Below, in pieces: positions 6,684 through 11,465 of a stretch of 21,002 bases of DNA. Numbering within the stretch: the stretch's first letter is position 1; each line of letters starts with the position of its first letter. This stretch comes from a virus: positions 1 through 21,002 of the IMG/VR virus record IMGVR_UViG_3300036939_000016; one strand, written 5' to 3'. The notes under the pieces are model-generated. The model made no database searches, was not told where the DNA came from, and worked only from the letters and a program-made list of their open reading frames with translations. The position numbers were made by a program, and so were the translations under genes.

Positions 6684-6693
6684 CTATTGACCT

Positions 6694-6870
6694 ATGAAAG
6701 AGATAACCACCGCTCAAGCTTCCAATGTTGCGGCACACATCCGGTTAATGAATAGCTATGCAGGGCAACTGATGCGGACTAGAGACCAGATAGAGAGGCG
6801 GTCACTGCTAGCAGCCCTGCGAGATGTTTACCAGAGCTTCACAGCCCTGCTAGACTCAATGAGTGACTAA
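6694..6870 (+). CDS. small helical protein, 58 aa
   Basis: A short open frame starting MKEITTAQASNVAAHIRLMN and ending LLDSMSD. It is almost wholly helix-forming and amphipathic with alternating Arg/Glu and Leu (RTRDQIERRSLLAALRDVYQ), as in small coiled-coil proteins. It fills the gap between a GTATAAATAC motif (11 nt upstream) and a second copy that starts right at its stop codon. There is no ribosome site, so translation from a very short or absent leader is likely if it is real. The function is unknown. Confidence 0.55.
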   Translation: MKEITTAQASNVAAHIRLMNSYAGQLMRTRDQIERRSLLAALRDVYQSFTALLDSMSD

Positions 6871-6880
6871 GTATTTATAC
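6871..6880 (+). promoter_or_regulatory. GTATNNATAC motif (GTATTTATAC)
   Basis: Begins immediately after the TAA of the 58-aa gene and is followed by TCATTG, as in the copy at 5069. On the minus strand it reads TATAAATA. It lies 36 nt before a TTGACA promoter. Confidence 0.35.
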
Positions 6881-6916
6881 TCATTGTGAAGATACTGTAA
6901 AGAATACCTCTATAGG

Positions 6917-6945
6917 TTGACAATGACTTATAAGGGTATTACTAT
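6917..6945 (+). promoter_or_regulatory. strong sigma70-type promoter
   Basis: TTGACA (6917-6922), a 17-nt spacer and TACTAT (6940-6945). TATAGG precedes the -35 box. Transcription would start near 6952, giving a short leader with TAAGGAG before the ATG at 6976. Confidence 0.75.
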
Positions 6946-6975
6946 AGAGATATAGACAAGTAAGGAGTAAGACCG

Positions 6976-7236
6976 ATGAGAACCGACCTAATACCAACTG
7001 AGCAGAACCACCGACTAGCTATCGCCTACCACTGGCGGGAGTATTATTACTCAATGACCATCACTGACCGGGGTATTGACCAGTTATCTTTATCCTTAGA
7101 AGCCCCTGATAACTGCCGTGCGTTTGGTCAGTGCTGTACTACCCACTTCAGAACCCATCGGCTGAGACGTACTCAGACCCAACCCGGCTACCTCACCAAT
7201 GAACCCTACAATACTCTAGACTCCAGACCGCTCTAA
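6976..7236 (+). CDS. hypothetical protein, 86 aa
   Basis: Unrecognised. TAAGGAG lies 9 nt before the ATG. The N-terminal half is aromatic and probably beta-rich (RLAIAYHWREYYYSMTITD); the C-terminal half is basic and Thr/His-rich with two cysteines (GQCCTTHFRTHRLRRTQ). It has its own strong promoter and the largest terminator hairpin of the window, so it is a single-gene unit. Confidence 0.65.
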   Translation: MRTDLIPTEQNHRLAIAYHWREYYYSMTITDRGIDQLSLSLEAPDNCRAFGQCCTTHFRTHRLRRTQTQPGYLTNEPYNTLDSRPL

Positions 7237-7255
7237 ACCTATTTCCTCAATATTT

Positions 7256-7302
7256 TATAACAATGCCCGGTGATAACAAAGTCACTGGGCATTATTGTTA
7301 TA
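7256..7302. terminator. large hairpin, probably a two-way terminator
   Basis: AATGCCCGGTGA (7262-7273) pairs with TCACTGGGCATT (7282-7293) with one G-T pair, and the stem continues outward as TATAAC (7256-7261) with GTTATA (7297-7302) after a 3-nt bulge. The stem totals 18 bp around an 8-nt loop. A/T-rich flanks on both sides suit termination in either direction. It marks the left border of the non-coding control region 7237-7643. Confidence 0.65.
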
Positions 7303-7327
7303 AGGCTGACTTATAGGCTGACTGTCT

Positions 7328-7358
7328 TATTGAGAATGACCCCTCTATATTCTCAATA
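7328..7358. repeat. 10-bp inverted repeat
   Basis: TATTGAGAAT (7328-7337) and ATTCTCAATA (7349-7358) are perfect inverted copies separated by 11 nt. Just before it, GGCTGACT occurs twice (from 7305 and 7317). It is the second dyad of the control region; the role is unknown. Confidence 0.5.
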
Positions 7359-7406
7359 GTGGCGTTAGGGCAATATTTCAAGTTGGGTCTGTTATTTGCG
7401 TAGCCA

Positions 7407-7420
7407 GGTCAAATATGACC
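7407..7420. repeat. palindrome GGTCAnnnnTGACC
   Basis: GGTCA (7407-7411) and TGACC (7416-7420) surround AATA. The overlapping 13-mer CAGGTCAAATATG (7405-7417) is repeated exactly at 7634-7646, where its last three bases are the start codon of the ribbon-helix-helix gene. A protein-binding site is plausible. Confidence 0.45.
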
Positions 7421-7426
7421 TACGGA

Positions 7427-7524
7427 GGCTGTAACCCTTACTGTGTATACATTCTTGGTAGGTCTCAAGCAGGTCAGTGGTAGCCTACCAAATGAGCCAT
7501 CCTTACACCATAAGGGTTACAGCC
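7427..7524. repeat. 98-nt dyad with three nested stems
   Basis: The outer arms GGCTGTAACCCTTA (7427-7440) and TAAGGGTTACAGCC (7511-7524) are a perfect 14-bp inverted repeat. Inside, GTGTA (7443-7447) pairs with TACAC (7504-7508), and TTGGTAGG (7455-7462) pairs with CCTACCAA (7484-7491), leaving a 21-nt loop. It could form a long RNA hairpin, a DNA cruciform or an origin-type structure. No coding frame or transposase is associated with it. Confidence 0.6.
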
Positions 7525-7533
7525 ATTAGTCCT

Positions 7534-7566
7534 GTAGACAGGTCGTAGACAGCCCGTAGACAGGTC
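7534..7566 (+). repeat. 11-bp direct repeats, cluster 1 (three copies)
   Basis: GTAGACAGGTC (7534-7544), GTAGACAGCCC (7545-7555) and GTAGACAGGTC (7556-7566) lie head to tail with an exact 11-bp period, about one helical turn. They are upstream of the TATAAT promoter of the ribbon-helix-helix gene. The pattern fits an operator or iteron array for a helical-phase DNA binder. Confidence 0.8.
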
Positions 7567-7576
7567 AGTGAATAGG

Positions 7577-7605
7577 TGGGCAAGATGCCTAGGTCACGTT
7601 ATAAT
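7577..7605 (+). promoter_or_regulatory. promoter with perfect TATAAT between two repeat clusters
   Basis: TATAAT (7600-7605) is a perfect -10 box. TGGGCA (7577-7582), 17 nt upstream, is a weak -35 box (4 of 6). The start site would fall near 7612, inside the second cluster of 11-bp repeats, so proteins bound to the repeats could block or recruit polymerase. Confidence 0.65.
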
Positions 7606-7606
7606 G

Positions 7607-7639
7607 GTAGACAGGACGTAGACAGGACGTAGACAGGTC
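7607..7639 (+). repeat. 11-bp direct repeats, cluster 2 (three copies)
   Basis: GTAGACAGGAC (7607-7617), GTAGACAGGAC (7618-7628) and GTAGACAGGTC (7629-7639) have an exact 11-bp period. The cluster begins right after the -10 box and ends 4 nt before the ATG of the ribbon-helix-helix gene, so it covers the whole leader and displaces a normal ribosome site. Confidence 0.8.
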
Positions 7640-7643
7640 AAAT

Positions 7644-8015
7644 ATGGGTAGGAATGCACAGGTTAAGATGAGCGTCAGCTTAGAGGATATGGAGCTTATA
7701 AAGCAACGTGCCGACCAAGCAGGAATGAGCGTGAGTGCGTATATGTACTCATTGGTACTACCAGAGCGTAGCCCGGTCGTAGACAGGTCACAGACAGGCT
7801 ACCCCCAACCGCAGGGGCTAACACCGGAGATGAAGGAGGATATCGCTATCGAATGCTACAAAGTGACTAATGAGATACAGCACTGGGCAGACGGTGAGCA
7901 TAAGCGCCTAGATGCAGTGACCACGGCACAGCAAGCTGAGATAGACCGCCTCAAAGCACAGCTATCCGCCATTGAGTCTAGAGTCACAGAGTTTATGGTT
8001 GACAACTTCAGCTAA
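7644..8015 (+). CDS. ribbon-helix-helix DNA-binding protein with coiled-coil tail, 123 aa
   Basis: Residues 7-42 show the ribbon-helix-helix pattern: strand QVKMSVSLED, helix MELIKQRADQAG, turn MSVSAY, helix MYSLVLP. The C-terminal half has a long charged helix (HKRLDAVTTAQQAEIDRLKAQLSAIESR), likely a coiled coil for oligomerisation. I keep the ATG at 7644, although no ribosome site precedes it, because the paralog at 8051 aligns from its first residue. Clusters of 11-bp repeats lie upstream, in the leader and inside the gene (7768-7800), so it probably binds them and regulates itself. RHH proteins of this kind include plasmid copy, partition and mobilisation regulators (CopG, ParG, MobC); which role applies here is unknown. 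Confidence 0.75.
   Translation: MGRNAQVKMSVSLEDMELIKQRADQAGMSVSAYMYSLVLPERSPVVDRSQTGYPQPQGLTPEMKEDIAIECYKVTNEIQHWADGEHKRLDAVTTAQQAEIDRLKAQLSAIESRVTEFMVDNFS
7768..7800 (+). repeat. 11-bp repeats, cluster 3, inside the RHH gene
   Basis: GTAGCCCGGTC (7768-7778, 9 of 11 matches), GTAGACAGGTC (7779-7789, perfect) and ACAGACAGGCT (7790-7800, degenerate) again follow each other with an 11-bp period. They encode the linker (SPVVDRSQTGYP) between the DNA-binding and coiled-coil parts of the protein. Confidence 0.65.
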
Positions 8016-8050
8016 TAGATGGTATAGTTAGGTAAGTTAGAGGTTTAAAG

Positions 8051-8341
8051 ATGACACGCAACATCCCAGTTAAAGTATTAGTTACCGCTTCCGAGGCTGA
8101 GTTGATAAAGGCTAGGGCTTCTGAGGCTGGTCTATCTGTCAGCTCTTATATCTACTCATTGATATTCCCGGTAGCACAACCTACCAATAATGTCAATGAC
8201 CTCAGCTCTGAGGTATCTGAGATGAAAGTTACATACCACGAGTGCTTCGATACCATCATCACACGACTGGAAGCCCAGAATGACCGGATACACAGGTTTG
8301 AGCGTTTCATGTGGTCTCAGACTAAGGAGAACAACCAATGA
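8051..8341 (+). CDS. second ribbon-helix-helix protein, paralog of 7644-8015, 96 aa
   Basis: It aligns with its upstream neighbour from residue 1: MTRNIPVKVLVTASEAELIK against MGRNAQVKMSVSLEDMELIK, then ARASEAGLSVSSYIYSLIFP against QRADQAGMSVSAYMYSLVLP. The C-terminal part (about 55-96) is a different, shorter helix (FDTIITRLEAQNDRIHRFERFM). GAGG lies 8 nt before the ATG. A tandem duplication followed by divergence explains the pair; they could form heterodimers or bind different sites. It overlaps the next gene by 4 nt. Confidence 0.75.
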   Translation: MTRNIPVKVLVTASEAELIKARASEAGLSVSSYIYSLIFPVAQPTNNVNDLSSEVSEMKVTYHECFDTIITRLEAQNDRIHRFERFMWSQTKENNQ

Positions 8342-8547
8342 CAGCACCGACACTTAAGGACTTAAAGACCCGGATGCGGCTAGAGTTCACTGGTCATCAG
8401 GTTGACCGTAACAGCACTGAATACGTTCAGGGTTATAACCAGGGTCAATGTTCCGCGTCAGTACCCATTGGGGCTGTGCTGAATATGTCGCCGGATATGG
8501 CATGGGGCTTTGTAGAAGGTTACGAGTCTATCAGGGGGCGTCAGTGA
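8338..8547 (+). CDS. GYxxG...AWG[FY]xxGY family protein, 69 aa
   Basis: Second member of the paralog family seen at 6436-6666. It has a basic helical start (LKDLKTRMRLEF), then EYVQGYNQGQ, a spacer of about 17 residues and DMAWGFVEGY. Its start overlaps the RHH gene (ATGA) and its stop overlaps the next paralog (GTGA), so RHH and both small proteins form one coupled operon. The function is unknown. Confidence 0.65.
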   Translation: MTAPTLKDLKTRMRLEFTGHQVDRNSTEYVQGYNQGQCSASVPIGAVLNMSPDMAWGFVEGYESIRGRQ

Positions 8548-8735
8548 GCGATACCGACAAGGCACGGGATAAGATAGCTAAGGCATTTGGCTGTACCGTC
8601 AACCAATGCTCTGATGACTACAAGAAAGCATATCATCTAGGTAACAATGCTCACAACCTGCCCATTGATATGCTAATAAACACCAACGCTAACTATGCTT
8701 GGGGCTATCTCAACGGATATCTAGCAAGAGACTAA
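8544..8735 (+). CDS. GYxxG...AWG[FY]xxGY family protein, 63 aa
   Basis: Third family member. The start is GTG at 8544, overlapping the previous stop (GTGA), with GGGGGC about 6 nt upstream; the ATG at 8448 in the same frame lies inside the neighbour and yields no related sequence. It shows DYKKAYHLGN and NYAWGYLNGY separated by about 18 residues, with a helical, Lys-rich start (DKARDKIAKAFG). Two copies in tandem indicate local duplication. Confidence 0.65.
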   Translation: MSDTDKARDKIAKAFGCTVNQCSDDYKKAYHLGNNAHNLPIDMLINTNANYAWGYLNGYLARD

Positions 8736-8738
8736 CCA

Positions 8739-8945
8739 ATGAACATCAAACACTACTTAATGACCGTTGAGGAGGCAGCTCTGGGCACCATTGACCTAGA
8801 TAAGGCTGAGACCTACCGGGTGCCGTTCAGGGTTGTTGTAGGTGACGGAGTTATCTATCGTGGTCAAGTTAGCAGGGTTAACGGATGCCTCATCACTGAG
8901 TATAACAATGAGTATGTCGTTGTGTGCTACGTCAAACCGGTCTAA
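8739..8945 (+). CDS. hypothetical protein, 68 aa
   Basis: Unrecognised. It begins 4 nt after the previous stop without a clear ribosome site, so it probably depends on coupling. The sequence suggests a small beta barrel (YRVPFRVVVGDGVIYRGQVS, CLITEYNNEYVVVCYV) after a short helix. It is the last gene of the RHH operon before a new sigma70-type promoter. Confidence 0.6.
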   Translation: MNIKHYLMTVEEAALGTIDLDKAETYRVPFRVVVGDGVIYRGQVSRVNGCLITEYNNEYVVVCYVKPV

Positions 8946-8974
8946 AGTGACGTAAAAGATGTCACACTAAATAG

Positions 8975-9004
8975 TTGACAGGGCAGCATCTACCGAGCTA
9001 TATT
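8975..9004 (+). promoter_or_regulatory. sigma70-type promoter with upstream element
   Basis: TTGACA (8975-8980), an 18-nt spacer and TATATT (8999-9004). The upstream sequence GACGTAAAAGATGT, ending 11 nt before ATAGTTGACA, recurs almost exactly before the promoter at 16697 (GACATAAAAGATGT). Confidence 0.7.
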
Positions 9005-9040
9005 AGATACATAAGAAACAAACAAGCAGGAGTCAACCAG

Positions 9041-9307
9041 ATGTCTAACGCAACCCAGTCCACCGGCACCAGCAACATCATCACTATCAACACCGCCAAC
9101 AGCTCATGGGTCACTGCCTTAGAAGCCGTTGAGCTGACCAATGACCTCTATAGCCTCACCCTGGCGACTGAGACTGAGGTCTATGAGTACCGTGTACCTC
9201 AGACCATCGTGACCGCATTCGTTGAGACCGCTGATGCTACTGACGGGCACGTAGGGGCACTGTTTAACCAGACAGTCCGTAACCGCTTCATCGCTTGCCG
9301 TGGCTAG
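9041..9307 (+). CDS. KTSC-domain-like small protein, 88 aa
   Basis: The ATG at 9041 follows CAGGAG by about 9 nt; an in-frame ATG at 8975 lies inside the promoter. Residues 1-20 are Ser/Thr/Asn-rich. The rest matches the KTSC pattern as I recall it: SWVTALEAVEL, a strand pair ending VYEYRVP, a helix (TIVTAFVETAD), then HVGALFNQTVRNRF. KTSC domains are small single-domain proteins, common in phages, named for similarity to a lysyl-tRNA synthetase C-terminal region, and have no settled function. It is a single-gene unit with a promoter at 8975 and a terminator at 9328. Confidence 0.6.
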   Translation: MSNATQSTGTSNIITINTANSSWVTALEAVELTNDLYSLTLATETEVYEYRVPQTIVTAFVETADATDGHVGALFNQTVRNRFIACRG

Positions 9308-9327
9308 GCTGACGCCGTTTAACTGAT

Positions 9328-9354
9328 AGGGTTAGGCTCAATAGGTCTAGCCCT
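9328..9354 (+). terminator. hairpin terminator
   Basis: AGGGTTAG (9328-9335) pairs with CTAGCCCT (9347-9354) with one G-T pair, around an 11-nt loop, and is followed by TTACTAA. It lies 20 nt after the stop of the KTSC-like gene. Confidence 0.55.
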
Positions 9355-9369
9355 TTACTAACTGACTAA

Positions 9370-9379
9370 GTATTTATAC
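9370..9379 (+). promoter_or_regulatory. GTATNNATAC motif (GTATTTATAC)
   Basis: Flanked by CTAA and CTACTGG; it lies 18 nt before the ATG at 9398, with the ribosome site GGAG in between. No TTGACA promoter is visible between the terminator at 9328 and this gene, so the motif is the best candidate promoter here. Confidence 0.4.
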
Positions 9380-9397
9380 CTACTGGAGATAAGACCA

Positions 9398-9883
9398 ATG
9401 ACCGGACAACAACAGAACCATAACCGACTCGCTGAGACCGTGGCACAACTAGAAGAACAGGTTAACGAGGGTCAGGCACTCATCACTGAGATATTGACAC
9501 GGCATTCTAGCCTATTGGCTCAACTCGGTAACACAGTAGAGCAAACCGCCGAACTTCTAGGCGTGATGGCTGCTAACCTCAATGAGCATGAGACCCGGAT
9601 AGATATGCACACTGAGACCCTAGGTTACATGAATAACACCATAGGGGATATCATGCAACGGTTAGAGGTCACTGAGCCGGATGAGGATGAGCTAGCGGAT
9701 ATTGAGGCTGAAGTTGAGCGCACCACACCAGACTTTATCATTGCCGTATATGGTGAGGACATCCGGGAGGTATTCCGTGAGGTCAATGACCGCCTCTATG
9801 AGCATCTAGAGGGTCAGTCTTACTTCATTCAGTTCACCCCCTTGGATGAATACTGGTATAGCGCTGAGGTATTCATTGACTAG
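9398..9883 (+). CDS. coiled-coil protein, acidic, 161 aa
   Basis: Residues 8-95 form a long heptad-rich helix (RLAETVAQLEEQVNEGQALI, AQLGNTVEQTAELLGVMAAN, HETRIDMHTETLGYMNNTIG). A very acidic link (EPDEDELADIEAEVE) leads to a C-terminal domain that looks globular and beta-containing (PDFIIAVYGEDIREVFREV, YFIQFTPLDEYWYSAEVFID). GGAG precedes the ATG. I recognise no family. Its acidity would fit a DNA-mimic or anti-defence protein, but nothing shows this directly. Confidence 0.65.
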   Translation: MTGQQQNHNRLAETVAQLEEQVNEGQALITEILTRHSSLLAQLGNTVEQTAELLGVMAANLNEHETRIDMHTETLGYMNNTIGDIMQRLEVTEPDEDELADIEAEVERTTPDFIIAVYGEDIREVFREVNDRLYEHLEGQSYFIQFTPLDEYWYSAEVFID

Positions 9884-9931
9884 TGCCAGTTAAACCCCCT
9901 GTATCCCTATCAACTTACCGGAGTATAACCA

Positions 9932-10153
9932 ATGGAAGCCAATAAACTAACTGACGTGCTAGGTAACCTTGCTGACCTCAAAGCGTCTATTGTCCGGTGT
10001 ACTGAACTCACACCAGCCGATAAGTCAAAGCTCATCAAGGATGCACTGGATATGGAGGTCAAGTTATATAACAGCCTAGTAAACGCCAGTGAGTTTACTG
10101 AGGCTCTCAGCAAAGCTAAGAAACCGGGTCGTGATATGTTTGACTATCGTTAG
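9932..10153 (+). CDS. hypothetical helical protein, 73 aa
   Basis: Unrecognised. CGGAG lies about 10 nt before the ATG. It is predicted all-helical (KLTDVLGNLADLKASIV, ADKSKLIKDALDMEVKLYNS, FTEALSKAKKPGRDMF). Its stop is one base away from the stop of the minus-strand spike gene, so the two transcription units converge with no room for a separate terminator. Confidence 0.6.
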   Translation: MEANKLTDVLGNLADLKASIVRCTELTPADKSKLIKDALDMEVKLYNSLVNASEFTEALSKAKKPGRDMFDYR

Positions 10154-10154
10154 C

Positions 10155-10652
10155 CTACCAGCCCTTACTGGTCACTGTATCACCGTCTGAGTCCTTAGCA
10201 CCTACCGTCGCCACTTCTTTACCATTGACCTTAAAGGAGGTGATAGCCTTTAACTCCACCGACCCATCCTTAAGAATAAGCTGAGACTGTCCTACAGTAA
10301 GCGTTATAGACTCATTGGTTATCTCAACCAGTGAGTCTTCTAGTTTATAGGTCAGACGGTCAGTCTGTGCTGGCGGGTTGATGGCGTTCTGGACAATGCC
10401 CAGTTGTACACCCGTGTTAGGGTTGCCGTTGAGGTATGAAAATGCTAGGGTATCACCGACCCGGTATGCTGGCAGGGTTAGCCCATTAGCCCCTGTAAGC
10501 CTCCACAAGGGTGCTGAGAGTGACTTACCACCAGTATGAGCCAATGACACCTGAACTGCCCCTGTAGCCTCATCTACGTACCGGATAGGGGCGAATAGGA
10601 CGGAGTCAAGTCTAGAGGATGGTTGAGGCTTCCGGACTAGGTCACTGAACAT
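10155..10652 (-). CDS. baseplate assembly protein V / spike (gpV-like), 165 aa
   Basis: The N-terminal 90 residues fit the OB-fold of P2 gpV and T4 gp5 N-terminal type spikes: VDEATGAVQVSLAHTGGKSL, PLWRLTGANG, YRVGDTLAFSYLNGNPNTG and LGIVQNA. After it come short beta repeats (DSLVEITNESITLTVGQS, LILKDGSVELKAI) of a triple-stranded helix and the typical end FKVNGKEVATVGAKDSDGD. It forms the central puncturing spike under the hub. The ATG lies 3 nt from a GTATTTATAC motif and has no Shine-Dalgarno sequence. In many myoviruses V sits between tail hub and baseplate genes; here it is separated from both by plus-strand gene blocks. Confidence 0.85.
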   Translation of the reverse strand: MFSDLVRKPQPSSRLDSVLFAPIRYVDEATGAVQVSLAHTGGKSLSAPLWRLTGANGLTLPAYRVGDTLAFSYLNGNPNTGVQLGIVQNAINPPAQTDRLTYKLEDSLVEITNESITLTVGQSQLILKDGSVELKAITSFKVNGKEVATVGAKDSDGDTVTSKGW

Positions 10653-10655
10653 TGA

Positions 10656-10665
10656 GTATAAATAC
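10656..10665 (-). promoter_or_regulatory. GTATNNATAC motif before the spike gene
   Basis: On the minus strand the sequence is CATAGGTATTTATACTCAATG minus its first base, with the same ATAGGTATNNATACTCAATG arrangement as the hub gene. The ATG begins 3 nt after the motif. On the plus strand it reads TATAAATA and lies just upstream of the promoter of the 10733 gene. Confidence 0.45.
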
Positions 10666-10668
10666 CTA

Positions 10669-10697
10669 TGGGCAATAGAGTGTTTTAGAGCTATTCT
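10669..10697 (+). promoter_or_regulatory. weak sigma70-type promoter for the gene at 10733
   Basis: TGGGCA (10669-10674), a 17-nt spacer and TATTCT (10692-10697). The leader GATATAGATAGATAGACAC with GAAGGAG resembles the leader before 4766. The -35 box is poor, so confidence is low. Confidence 0.35.
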
Positions 10698-10732
10698 TGA
10701 TATAGATAGATAGACACGAAGGAGTCAGACCA

Positions 10733-10984
10733 ATGAGAACCATTATCAACCGACCGGCACTTATACCCTATAACGCCCACCGGGTCATTGATGGCGTGAT
10801 ACAGCCTAACTCAGTCTATGCTGAGGCATACCGCGATAGCTACCACTGGTTACACGTCTGTAGCTTTGATGGGTGCCGTTACCTGTATTACCCTGAGAGG
10901 GTTGATATAGATGCTGTAATAACTGGCTTACTTCTGTGTAAATATAGCATCATTGAGCAGGGCATCTTAGAACCTCTATTTTAG
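10733..10984 (+). CDS. hypothetical protein, 83 aa
   Basis: Unrecognised. AAGGAG lies 9 nt before the ATG. The product is soluble, aromatic and cysteine-containing (YHWLHVCSFDGCRYLYYPERV) with a hydrophobic C-terminal segment (VITGLLLCKYSIIEQGI) too interrupted to be a sure membrane span. It is the first of three plus-strand genes placed between spike and tail-initiator genes. Confidence 0.6.
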   Translation: MRTIINRPALIPYNAHRVIDGVIQPNSVYAEAYRDSYHWLHVCSFDGCRYLYYPERVDIDAVITGLLLCKYSIIEQGILEPLF

Positions 10985-10988
10985 ACCC

Positions 10989-11213
10989 ATGAGAGTTATT
11001 GCGCTATTGACATCCGGCTACAATGGCACTGAGCATTTATACCTAGTCCTATCATCTGTAGGTTGCTATGGGTATATCCGGTCAACTTTACCCGACTTAA
11101 TAGGTAGAAGACCGAAAGGGCGTCAAAGTGACCTACACTGGTGTATATCAGCAAATACGGAGTTTACTGAGAATGTTGACTATTTATACCTAGACTGTTG
11201 CCCCATTGACTGA
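10989..11213 (+). CDS. hypothetical protein, 74 aa
   Basis: Unrecognised. It begins 4 nt after the previous stop with no obvious ribosome site (TTTTAGACCC), so it is probably coupled to the upstream gene. It has a hydrophobic first half (MRVIALLTSGYNGTEHLYLV) and four cysteines overall; the C-terminus reads VDYLYLDCCPID. Two degenerate copies of the GTATTTATAC motif fall inside it (11033 and 11180), coding and probably not functional. Confidence 0.5.
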   Translation: MRVIALLTSGYNGTEHLYLVLSSVGCYGYIRSTLPDLIGRRPKGRQSDLHWCISANTEFTENVDYLYLDCCPID

Positions 11214-11227
11214 GACTGTGTTATACT
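11198..11227 (+). promoter_or_regulatory. extended -10 promoter for the gene at 11259
   Basis: TGTTATACT (11219-11227) is an extended -10 box (TGnTATACT). TTGCCC (11198-11203), 18 nt upstream, is a partial -35 box. It overlaps the end of the 74-aa gene. Transcription would start near 11234, with AGGAG before the ATG. Confidence 0.5.
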
Positions 11228-11258
11228 TTAGGAAGTTCACTAGATAGGAGTCCACACG

Positions 11259-11465
11259 ATGAAGTATCAAATGAAGCAAGCCGGTACACAGGAGGTTGGC
11301 ACCCGGTCTTACCAACATTCTAACTTCACTCATTATCTCTACCGTCATGAGGCTGGGCGGTCATGGGTCGAGCCGTTCACGTCATGGGAAGCTCTGGTGA
11401 ATAAGTTAGGTCGTACACCGCTAGATGTTGAATGGGGTACACTGACACCAGTTAGCCCTGACTAG
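11259..11465 (+). CDS. hypothetical protein, 68 aa
   Basis: Unrecognised. AGGAG (11247-11251) lies 7 nt before the ATG. It is polar with many aromatic residues (QHSNFTHYLYRHEAGRSWVE, FTSWEALVNKLG). Its last 14 nt overlap the 3' end of the minus-strand tail gene (tail-to-tail), showing that late and early units are tightly packed. Confidence 0.6.
   Translation: MKYQMKQAGTQEVGTRSYQHSNFTHYLYRHEAGRSWVEPFTSWEALVNKLGRTPLDVEWGTLTPVSPD

Noticed and set aside
7427-7524. Insertion sequence bounded by 14-bp terminal repeats
   Set aside because: No transposase, only 98 nt, no visible target duplication; the inner nested stems fit a hairpin better.
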